Below, piece by piece: positions 1-7,164 of a stretch of DNA of 8,534 bases. A program made the position numbers and the translations under genes. The DNA is from an uncultured Saprospiraceae bacterium. Its GTDB lineage: Bacteria; Bacteroidota; Bacteroidia; Chitinophagales; Saprospiraceae. The notes beneath the pieces are model-generated. The model was given only the letters and a program-made list of their open reading frames with translations, did no database searches and was not told the origin of the DNA. Location: NCBI GenBank assembly GCA_937959095.1, contig CALGLY010000248.1, positions 1-8,534 on the forward strand, in the 5' to 3' direction. The first letter of the stretch is position 1; the number at the start of each line of letters is the position of its first letter.

Positions 1-2
1 CA

Positions 3-74
3 GAGGGAGAGGACTATGTTATGGTATACAAGCCCCAAATTTCTTCTAATGTTAAAACTCCTTTTGATTCTTGA
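3..74 (+). CDS. Possible 3' end of an upstream gene (partial)
   Basis: The third forward frame is open from the window edge to a TGA at 72-74. It encodes 23 residues beginning EGEDYVMVYKPQ and ending TPFDS. The composition is hydrophilic and protein-like, and the strand matches every other gene here. The first 16 bases are also richer in G than the AT-rich spacer that follows. The piece is too short to assign a family. A competing frame (ATG at 16, stop at 151-153) gives a 45-aa peptide rich in Leu, Ile and Phe that looks like AT-rich noise. The case for a real gene end is only suggestive. Confidence 0.3.
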   Translation, partial: EGEDYVMVYKPQISSNVKTPFDS

Positions 75-170
75 TTTTCATTCAAACTTTATCTATTATT
101 GTATAAGTAAGGTAGGAGAAGACATATTATTTACTAACATCAAAATCAACTAAACTTTTTAAATCAAAGT

Positions 171-187
171 AATACTTCCAAAGTATT
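171..187. promoter_or_regulatory. Perfect 7-bp inverted repeat upstream of the lipoprotein genes
   Basis: AATACTT at 171-177 and AAGTATT at 181-187 are exact reverse complements separated by CCA. An imperfect overlapping copy (AAGTA-N-TACTT) lies at 167-177. This could be an operator for a dimeric regulator or a weak hairpin. It is AT-rich, so chance is a real alternative. Confidence 0.25.
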
Positions 188-196
188 CTGTCATTT

Positions 197-226
197 CATA
201 TACGACTTTTTCCATATACGACTTTT
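197..226 (+). repeat. 16-bp-period tandem repeat (CATATACGACTTTT x2)
   Basis: The 14-mer CATATACGACTTTT occurs at 197-210 and again, identical, at 213-226, separated by TC. It lies about 100 bp upstream of the first lipoprotein start. The second copy ends in GACTTTTG, one base short of the Bacteroidota -7 consensus TAnnTTTG, but I see no partner -33 element. It may be an activator site, a slippage-prone repeat or a local duplication. Confidence 0.6.
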
Positions 227-255
227 GTATAAAATAGTCAAAGTATAAAGAAAAA

Positions 256-294
256 GGCTAATGCTGCTCTGTGTAGGAACTAGCAGCAAAAGCC
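256..294 (+). other. Stem-loop in the leader of the lipoprotein operon
   Basis: GGCT-AA-TGCTGCT (256-268) pairs with AGCAGCA-AA-AGCC (282-294). This gives 4 bp plus 7 bp flanking a symmetric AA/AA internal loop, with a 13-nt apical loop. It is preceded by AAAAA and followed by CTATTT, so it lacks a proper U-tract. It ends 30 nt before the ATG at 325. It could be a weak terminator for an upstream gene or a leader structure protecting or controlling the lipoprotein mRNA. Confidence 0.45.
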
Positions 295-324
295 CTATTT
301 AGTTAATTAAACTTTCATAAAATT

Positions 325-1995
325 ATGAAAAACTTATTGGTTTTTGCCACTTTATTGTTGGCTTTTATTCTTTCATCTTGTAATAAAGAAAATAACCCAT
401 TACAAGAAAATGAACTGAAAGAGATATTTGAACAAGAGTATTTTTTAGAATCACGGAATTCTGAAGAGGAACTTGTTCGTAAAATTGCAAAATGGGAGTA
501 TATGCACTTGACCTATTATCGCGACTATGACCCATATATGTATCTACCAGAAAAGCATCGAGCAAATTTTTCAGATGCTTTTGAGTACATACAAGAAAAA
601 GGAATGAATAGCTACTTAATAAGAGAGTATAAAAAAGGTACAATAGATAGAACTAGACTTAATGAATTACTGACCTTACATGGAGATTTAGAAAATGCTA
701 TCAGCAACAATACACTAAAAGAGTACTTAAATGATTATCGTATTAATAGAATTAATCAGAATGCTCGAAGTGGAACATCATCTCCGACCACACAAACAGC
801 AAGTGATGTTATTACCGATGGTTTGGCAATATGGGTCCAAGCACAAGCCACTTGTAGTGATGGTATTCAAAATCAAGGAGAAACAGCAGCTGACTGCGGT
901 GGTCCTTGTCCTAACTGTAGCACTTGTGATGATGGTATTCAAAATGGTAATGAAACAGGTATTGATTGTGGCGGCACTTGTACTCCTTGTGCAAATTGTA
1001 ACGATGGGATTCAAAATGGCAATGAAATAGCGATTGATTGTGGAGGCTATTGTCCTCCTTGTAATGACGGGTCTAGCCCTACTTGTGTAGATGGTATTCA
1101 AAATGGTGCTGAAACAGGTATTGATTGCGGTGGTTATTGCCCTTCTTGTGAAGAAGAGGGTGACACTATTGAAGAAAGAGGGTGTGATGATATCGTTAAT
1201 AATGCAGCTGGTACTGGTGCCATAGTTGGTGCTATAGTCCTAGGATCTGCATCAGGTATCACATGTATCTTATCAGGTGTACCTGGAGAAATTTGTGCAG
1301 TTCCAGGTGCCTTTATTGGTGCAGGTATAGGTGCTGGAATTGGTGCTCTTATTGGGTTGATAGAGTGTAATTCGGATGATTATGAACTCTGTTCAGCACC
1401 AACAGGAATTACTATATTACCACCTAGCAATTGTTCCACAACAACTGTTGCTAGTTTAGCAGGCCATGGACTCGGTAATGGTTCTATACTAAAAGATTTT
1501 AAATGGTCTGGGCAAAATGTAATACTTAATGGTGTTACAAATCCAATAGATATCCGTACAACAGGTGCATCAGTTACTTTTACAGCTATAAATATAGAAC
1601 AATCAGTTAGTATTACTGGTGGACCTATATGTGATGATCCAACTACCGAAGGAACAAGTGAAGATATTTGGTATTCAACAAGTCGAAGTATTGACTTTCT
1701 TAATTTTCTTGAAGATCCTGCTCCAGTTTCAATAGGAAGTAATAGTGGACATTCAGAGTTTTCAATAGGAAATACTGATTCATTTATAATCTACGGCTAC
1801 AATCAATACAATAACCCTAATGTTGAAATTAACATTAGTATGAGTCCCACGATAGGAGGTATCACAAATAATGGAGATGGTTCGTTTAACGTAAGATGGT
1901 TCTCTTCAGGAACTACTACTATAACAATAACAGCTACAAATGTGTGTAGTGGGCAACAAGAACAAGACTCTATCACCGTTAATGTATCACAATAA
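325..1995 (+). CDS. Lipoprotein with Cys-rich repeats, glycine zipper and Ig-like C-terminus
   Basis: I do not recognise the whole protein (556 aa). Residues 1-19 form a clear lipoprotein signal: MKN, a hydrophobic stretch and the lipobox LSSC with Cys19 as the lipidation site, so it should be membrane anchored. Residues 20-150 are charged and predicted helical, with no motif I know. Residues 177-275 hold four 22-residue repeats of the form C-x-D-G-I-Q-N-x-x-E-x-x-x-D-C-G-G-x-C-x-x-C, a Cys-rich unit common in exported Bacteroidota proteins and probably disulfide-bonded. Residues 294-346 are hydrophobic and Gly-rich, with Gly328/332/336/340/344 at exact 4-residue spacing. Residues of about 355-556 are Ser/Thr/Asn-rich and beta-like. 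They end in an Ig/PKD-style strand (TITATNVCSG...ITVNVSQ), and no type IX sorting domain is visible. The start is the only ATG that gives the signal peptide. The stop overlaps the start of the next lipoprotein gene. Confidence 0.85.
   Translation: MKNLLVFATLLLAFILSSCNKENNPLQENELKEIFEQEYFLESRNSEEELVRKIAKWEYMHLTYYRDYDPYMYLPEKHRANFSDAFEYIQEKGMNSYLIREYKKGTIDRTRLNELLTLHGDLENAISNNTLKEYLNDYRINRINQNARSGTSSPTTQTASDVITDGLAIWVQAQATCSDGIQNQGETAADCGGPCPNCSTCDDGIQNGNETGIDCGGTCTPCANCNDGIQNGNEIAIDCGGYCPPCNDGSSPTCVDGIQNGAETGIDCGGYCPSCEEEGDTIEERGCDDIVNNAAGTGAIVGAIVLGSASGITCILSGVPGEICAVPGAFIGAGIGAGIGALIGLIECNSDDYELCSAPTGITILPPSNCSTTTVASLAGHGLGNGSILKDFKWSGQNVILNGVTNPIDIRTTGASVTFTAINIEQSVSITGGPICDDPTTEGTSEDIWYSTSRSIDFLNFLEDPAPVSIGSNSGHSEFSIGNTDSFIIYGYNQYNNPNVEINISMSPTIGGITNNGDGSFNVRWFSSGTTTITITATNVCSGQQEQDSITVNVSQ
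853..1149 (+). repeat. Four in-frame DNA repeats encoding the Cys-rich units
   Basis: Units lie at 853-918, 925-990, 997-1062 and 1084-1149. Each is 66 bp and encodes 22 residues with four Cys. The linkers are 2, 2 and 7 residues long. The core GATGG(T/G)ATTCAAAAT is nearly invariant at DNA level. Units 2 and 4 share long identical stretches through GAAACAGGTATTGATTG, suggesting fairly recent duplication or recombination. Unit 1 is the most diverged (NQGETAAD in place of NGNETGID). Confidence 0.9.
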
Positions 1996-2741
1996 TGAAA
2001 ATACAAATCTATTTTTTATCATATATCATCCTATTCATTAGTCTAGCTTGCGAACCTTCAAAAGCTACACTCGATAGGAGATTTTTGCAAAGTTGCTACG
2101 AAAACATTCACTATCCTATCCATTTTATAAATTCAAAGGATTATGTACGCATGAAAATAAATGAGGATAGTCTAATTATATCCGCTGGACAAGGAGATTA
2201 TACTATTCGAAATTCCATACAAAAAGTCTTTACCACAGAAGGTCCCACAATTGATTTTGGTGATAGCACTGCTTATGAATTCAAAGGCTTAGCATTAGTG
2301 CTGGGTATTGGAGACTACACCTACGATGAAGATATTTTAATTGGAGTAGAAATACTGGCACACGCTTATGGAAGTTCTAAAGAGTTAATAGAAAATTTAT
2401 TGGATAGATGGAATAGTGGAAACACTATACTCCCTGTAAAGAATCCAAATAATATAAAGGGCTTTGATATTGGACTCAATATTATGTGTGTCACCATGAA
2501 TGGAAATATATCGGGAGGAGGTATTCCCATAAATAAGACCATGAGTAATCACTCATCGATAAAATCACAAAATAATGTAATAGAATTATTGCATATAGAA
2601 ATGCTTCGTGAAGAAGCACATCAAACGATTTATCGTGTAGGATTTAAATTTAAGGGTGAAGTACATGACATTGCTAATAGAATAGACGATTTTGATGAGA
2701 TTAGTGGTGAGTTTTATACTCAAATACTAGTAGAACGTTAA
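1995..2741 (+). CDS. Uncharacterised lipoprotein, translationally coupled to the preceding gene
   Basis: The 248-aa protein has a lipoprotein signal (MKIQIYFLSYIILFISLAC) with the lipobox SLAC and Cys19 as the probable lipidated residue, followed by Glu-Pro. I recognise no family in the mature part. It is mixed alpha/beta, with only two further Cys (34 and 165) that could form a disulfide, and a Gly-rich patch near residues 170-175 (GNISGGG). Its ATG shares one base with the TAA of the upstream gene (TAATG at 1993-1997), which normally means coupled translation and a shared transcript. The overlap and the shared lipoprotein signal suggest that the two products act together in the envelope. 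A partner, anchor or immunity role is inference only. Confidence 0.8.
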   Translation: MKIQIYFLSYIILFISLACEPSKATLDRRFLQSCYENIHYPIHFINSKDYVRMKINEDSLIISAGQGDYTIRNSIQKVFTTEGPTIDFGDSTAYEFKGLALVLGIGDYTYDEDILIGVEILAHAYGSSKELIENLLDRWNSGNTILPVKNPNNIKGFDIGLNIMCVTMNGNISGGGIPINKTMSNHSSIKSQNNVIELLHIEMLREEAHQTIYRVGFKFKGEVHDIANRIDDFDEISGEFYTQILVER

Positions 2742-2747
2742 ATAAGC

Positions 2748-2792
2748 TCAAATAGCTATGCAGAAGCCTTGTGTTTCTGTGTAGTTATTTGA
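2748..2792 (+). terminator. Hairpin ending the lipoprotein operon
   Basis: The left arm 2748-2765 pairs along its whole length with 2775-2792: 18 bp including three G-T wobbles, with a 9-nt loop. It starts 7 nt after the second lipoprotein's stop codon. The following sequence (ATTCATTTGTATACTTTG) is T-rich but lacks a clean U-tract, so termination may be partial, or the stem may mainly stabilise the 3' end. Confidence 0.55.
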
Positions 2793-2893
2793 ATTCATTT
2801 GTATACTTTGAACAATCCTAATATAATAATAGAAAACCAACCATAACTAGCTGAAAAACAAAAAATTATCATTGTCATCTAAAGCAGTTTTAA

Positions 2894-4909
<2,016 letters not shown>

Positions 4910-4933
4910 ACCACTTCCTTAGAAATAATTCAG

Positions 4934-4971
4934 AATGGCATTAGGAACTTCGGTTGCTAATGTCATTTTTT
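4934..4971 (+). terminator. Rho-independent terminator of gyrB
   Basis: AATGGCATTAG (4934-4944) pairs with CTAATGTCATT (4957-4967) over 11 bp with one G-T wobble. Above a single G/G mismatch, AAC-TTCG-GTT forms a 3-bp stem capped by the very stable cUUCGg tetraloop. A T run at 4966-4971 follows. It begins 24 bp after the gyrB stop. Confidence 0.9.
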
Positions 4972-5182
4972 ATTCCGCAATTGTGAGACGAACAATTTTC
5001 AGGCTATTAGTTTGATTTACTTTATGGTATGTATTTTGAAAAAATCATATTCTAAACTTGCTTTTTCAACTTTTATCCTACAACTTTAGTTTTATAGCAG
5101 TTCTATTTATTCCAATATTCCGCTCTGAAAGAAGGCATTATTGTATATCCTACTAAAAGAATAGAAGATTGGAATTAAATCA

Positions 5183-5293
5183 TGTTAATTTTTGTTAAAA
5201 AAGTGACTCTTAGATAAAAACCCATTCACAATAAATGTTAAAATTATTCAGTTAATAGAAGTATAAAAGGGTGAATATCACCGATTGTTAAAA
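5183..5293 (+). promoter_or_regulatory. Repeated TGTTAA(AA) motifs, candidate OmpR-family binding sites
   Basis: TGTTAA occurs at 5183-5188, and TGTTAAAA at 5193-5200, 5236-5243 and 5286-5293, all in the same orientation. The first two are exactly 10 bp apart, one helical turn. This is the arrangement expected for tandem binding by OmpR/PhoB-type regulators such as the one encoded downstream. The region is AT-rich, so some copies may be chance. Autoregulation is inference. Confidence 0.35.
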
Positions 5294-5301
5294 AAAAAAT
5301 G

Positions 5302-5346
5302 TTTTTTGACAATTCCGCTCATGCAGTAGACGGGATTGTCAAAAAA
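5302..5346. other. Strong hairpin (16-bp stem) upstream of the response regulator
   Basis: TTTTTTGACAATTCCG (5302-5317) pairs with CGGGATTGTCAAAAAA (5331-5346): 16 bp with one T-G wobble and a 13-nt loop. On the + strand it is followed by A-rich sequence, so it does not fit a + strand terminator. Read on the - strand, the stem is followed by CAT10, which is the layout of an intrinsic terminator for leftward transcription. No leftward gene lies next to it. Alternatives are a leader structure of the regulator mRNA, a protein binding palindrome, or the end of an antisense or small RNA. Confidence 0.6.
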
Positions 5347-5370
5347 TCAAAAAAATAAGTTTCTGTATTA

Positions 5371-5397
5371 AGCAAAGTCTAATTAAACCGCTTTGCT
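5371..5397. promoter_or_regulatory. 7-bp inverted repeat just upstream of the response regulator
   Basis: AGCAAAG (5371-5377) and CTTTGCT (5391-5397) are exact reverse complements with a 13-bp spacer. Their centres are 20 bp apart, about two helical turns, so a dimeric protein could bind both on one DNA face. The right arm ends 28 bp before the ATG. It may be an operator or a leader hairpin. Confidence 0.35.
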
Positions 5398-5425
5398 CAA
5401 GCCATGAACACTGAAAGATATACCT

Positions 5426-6151
5426 ATGACAAACAACAACGACAAAATCCTACTCGTAGAAGATGACCAAAATTTCGGGGACGTATTGCGTTCTTACCTT
5501 GAGATGCATGATTACGATGTTACCTTGGCTACCGATGGGATGCAAGGACTAGAAAAGTATAACCAAGGCAAATATGACCTCTGCATCTTTGATGTGATGA
5601 TGCCTAAGAAAGATGGATTTACTTTAGCAAAAGAAATTCGAGAAAAGGATAAAGAAATGCCTATTATCTTCTTGACGGCGAAAACCATGAAAGAAGATGT
5701 ACTGAAAGGCTTTAAAATTGGCGCGGACGATTACATATCAAAACCCTTCAATTCGGAGGAGTTGCTCTATCGCATACAGGCTATCTTGAAACGCAGCCAA
5801 GCAAAAGCTGATCCGCGCGAAGAAATTAAAGAATTTGAAATCGGACGATTCCATTTCAATTATCCATTACGTATTCTTACGTTCGATCAAGGCACTCCAG
5901 AAGAAAGTAAGGATAAATTATCTCCAAAAGAAGCTCAACTACTTCGTATGTTTGCGATGTACAAAAATGACATTCTACCACGCTCGGAAGCCCTCACTAA
6001 AATTTGGGGCGAAGATAATTACTTCACCGCACGTAGTATGGATGTATTCGTAACTAAATTACGCAAGTACTTGAAGCCTGATGATAAAATAGAAATTGTG
6101 AATATTCACGGAAATGGTTTCCAACTCTTAATAAAAGAAGAGGTTTCCTAA
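5426..6151 (+). CDS. rprY: OmpR/PhoB-family response regulator, RprY-like
   Basis: This 241-aa cytoplasmic transcription factor should be switched on by phosphorylation from a sensor kinase. The receiver domain (residues 6-122) has every catalytic residue: Asp13 and Asp14 for the metal, Asp56 as phosphoacceptor (in FDVMMPKKDGF), Thr84 and Lys106 (KPF). The DNA-binding winged helix spans about 140-237, with KLSPKEAQLLRMF and the recognition region RSMDVFVTKLRKYL. The block from YDLCIFDVMMPKKDGFTLA to IGADDYISKPF resembles, from memory, the Bacteroides/Porphyromonas RprY group, hence the symbol; orthology is not proven. No histidine kinase is adjacent, so it is an orphan regulator here. The start is set by the ATG at 5426; an ATG at 5404 is out of frame. 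It is flanked by a long regulatory spacer and its own terminator, so it looks monocistronic. Confidence 0.9.
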   Translation: MTNNNDKILLVEDDQNFGDVLRSYLEMHDYDVTLATDGMQGLEKYNQGKYDLCIFDVMMPKKDGFTLAKEIREKDKEMPIIFLTAKTMKEDVLKGFKIGADDYISKPFNSEELLYRIQAILKRSQAKADPREEIKEFEIGRFHFNYPLRILTFDQGTPEESKDKLSPKEAQLLRMFAMYKNDILPRSEALTKIWGEDNYFTARSMDVFVTKLRKYLKPDDKIEIVNIHGNGFQLLIKEEVS

Positions 6152-6185
6152 AGTTAATTGACAATTATCCGATAAACGATAATAT

Positions 6186-6225
6186 AACGTCCAATCTGAA
6201 TTTCTTTCGGATTGGACGTTTTTTT
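6186..6225 (+). terminator. Rho-independent terminator of the response regulator gene
   Basis: AACGTCCAATC (6186-6196) pairs perfectly with GATTGGACGTT (6210-6220). The stem extends by TGAA/TTCG (one wobble) to 15 bp around the 5-nt loop TTTCT. Seven Ts (6219-6225) follow. It begins 34 bp after the stop codon. Confidence 0.93.
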
Positions 6226-6252
6226 ATGCCGTTTTTGAAATCAAAAAAGGAT

Positions 6253-6260
6253 TATTTTTG
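6253..6260 (+). promoter_or_regulatory. Possible pdxH promoter -7 element (TATTTTTG)
   Basis: TATTTTTG matches the Bacteroidota TAnnTTTG box exactly. The nearest upstream TTTG (6234-6237) is only 15 bp away, shorter than the usual 17-23 bp. If used, it would give a leader of about 165 nt. The region 6226-6428 shows no better box and no ORF. Confidence 0.3.
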
Positions 6261-6384
6261 TTCTTCTATAAAAAGTCTTTAATGCACACTTTTAGAATAG
6301 AAATTTGCCCATAAGGCCTGCGGGAACAAAGCATATTTTTTACTAAAAATCTCTGTTCTCTCAACAAAGTGTCCTCTCTTCCCT

Positions 6385-6406
6385 ACCCGACTGGCAGACG
6401 GGTCTG
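6385..6406. repeat. GC-rich palindromic element in the pdxH leader
   Basis: ACCCG (6385-6389) and CGGGT (6399-6403) are reverse complements around a 9-nt loop. An overlapping palindrome, CAGAC-GG-GTCTG, lies at 6395-6406. The patch stands out as GC-rich in an AT-rich spacer and resembles the CCCG/CGGG-containing element at 7086-7110. It may belong to a dispersed intergenic repeat family, or act as a leader hairpin. Confidence 0.35.
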
Positions 6407-6428
6407 TTCTATAAACTAAAAAAAAATC

Positions 6429-7073
6429 ATGTCCAATATCGCAGATTTAAGAGAAGACTACCGAAAAGCACAACTCGAAATAGAAGAAGTGGAAAGCACC
6501 CCTTTTCAGCAATTTCAACATTGGTTTCAGATGGCTAGGCAGTCCGAATTGAAAGAACCCAATGCAATGACCCTCGCGACCTGTACGCCCGACGGCAAAC
6601 CTTCCGCCCGCATCGTCTTGCTAAAAGGAATAGATGAAAAAGGCTTTTTCTTTTATACCAATTATGAAAGTAGAAAAGGGCAAGAACTAGATAAAAACCC
6701 GCATGCCGCGCTCGTATTTGCTTGGCTAGAACTAGAAAAACAAGTCCGCATAGAAGGTATCGTGGAGCGCATCACCGCCGAACAATCGACTGCCTATTTT
6801 CAGAGTCGTCCAAAAGGTAGCCAAATCGGAGCATGGGCATCGCCACAAAGTCAAGTGATTGAAAATAGAAGTCTATTAGAAGAAAATGTGCAAGCATTAA
6901 CCGCAAAATACGAAGCCGCAGAAACGCTTCCACGTCCTGCACACTGGGGCGGCTATCGCTTGCGCCCGACCGTAGTAGAATTTTGGCAAGGTCGCTCTAG
7001 TCGCTTGCATGACCGAATTCGGTATCTGTTGCAAGAAGATAATTCTTGGAAAATAGAACGGCTCGCGCCCTAA
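6429..7073 (+). CDS. pdxH: Pyridoxamine/pyridoxine 5'-phosphate oxidase
   Basis: PdxH is an FMN enzyme that oxidises pyridoxine 5'-phosphate or pyridoxamine 5'-phosphate to pyridoxal 5'-phosphate with O2, in vitamin B6 synthesis and salvage. It works as a cytosolic dimer. The 214-aa length matches the family (218 in E. coli). The FMN-binding split-barrel signature is intact: RIVLLKG (61-67), FFFYTNYESRKG (73-84, with Arg82 and Lys83) and QVRIEG (105-110). Substrate and FMN residues Tyr123, Arg127 and Ser131 lie in AYFQSRPKGSQIGAWAS. The C-terminal motif WGGYRLRP...FWQGRSSRLHDR carries Trp186, Arg192 and His194, and the chain ends in the typical RLAP. The start has an A-rich upstream (CTAAAAAAAAATC) and no Shine-Dalgarno, as is normal for the phylum. 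The next gene starts 91 bp downstream. Confidence 0.95.
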   Translation: MSNIADLREDYRKAQLEIEEVESTPFQQFQHWFQMARQSELKEPNAMTLATCTPDGKPSARIVLLKGIDEKGFFFYTNYESRKGQELDKNPHAALVFAWLELEKQVRIEGIVERITAEQSTAYFQSRPKGSQIGAWASPQSQVIENRSLLEENVQALTAKYEAAETLPRPAHWGGYRLRPTVVEFWQGRSSRLHDRIRYLLQEDNSWKIERLAP

Positions 7074-7140
7074 ATAGATGTGAGACCCGCCTGCTCCGCG
7101 AACGGGCAGGTTTCAAGATGTGAGATGTGAGAGGCTATTT
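7072..7140. repeat. Intergenic palindromic element with ATGTGAGA repeats
   Basis: Three copies of ATGTGAGA lie at 7078-7085, 7118-7125 and 7125-7132, the last two sharing one base. Between them a GC-rich hairpin forms from CCTGC-T-CCG (7090-7098) and CGG-GCAGG (7103-7110) around CGAA, with one bulged T. Outer arms AAATAG (7072-7077, overlapping the pdxH stop) and CTATTT (7135-7140) are also reverse complements. The layout looks like a small palindromic intergenic repeat unit. It may also act as a weak 3' end for pdxH, although only three Ts follow the stem. Confidence 0.5.
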
Positions 7141-7164
7141 GTTTATAAATAAAAATTCTTTCTC

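Larger units (their letters stand above)
4972..5425. other. Long AT-rich spacer upstream of the response regulator
   Basis: These 454 bases contain no convincing ORF on either strand. They hold the repeated TGTTAA motifs, a strong hairpin and a 7-bp inverted repeat listed separately. A possible promoter-like pair is TTTG at 5011-5014 and TATTTTG at 5032-5038 (17-bp gap), one T short of the -7 consensus. A small inverted repeat, GGTGA-ATA-TCACC, lies around 5270-5282, and an A10 run at 5290-5299. I find no convincing -7 box close to the regulator's start, so its transcript may have a long leader. Confidence 0.6.

Noticed and set aside
16..153. 45-aa ORF starting at ATG 16
   Set aside because: Low-complexity hydrophobic translation in AT-rich DNA with no supporting context. 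The frame ending at 74 looks more protein-like.
731..1030. 99-aa open frame overlapping the Cys-rich repeats on the + strand
   Set aside because: Out-of-frame shadow of the repeat array. It translates to low-complexity Val/Leu/Met-rich sequence, while the lipoprotein frame has a signal peptide and motifs.
778..1101. 107-aa antisense frame across the repeats
   Set aside because: Repetitive Thr/Ile-rich product mirroring the repeats, with no recognisable features.
853..1149. CRISPR array
   Set aside because: The repeats are in frame, encode a conserved Cys pattern, have 6-21 bp gaps and lack unique spacers.
5404..5425. Earlier ATG for the response regulator
   Set aside because: It is 22 bases upstream, so it is out of frame with the receiver domain.
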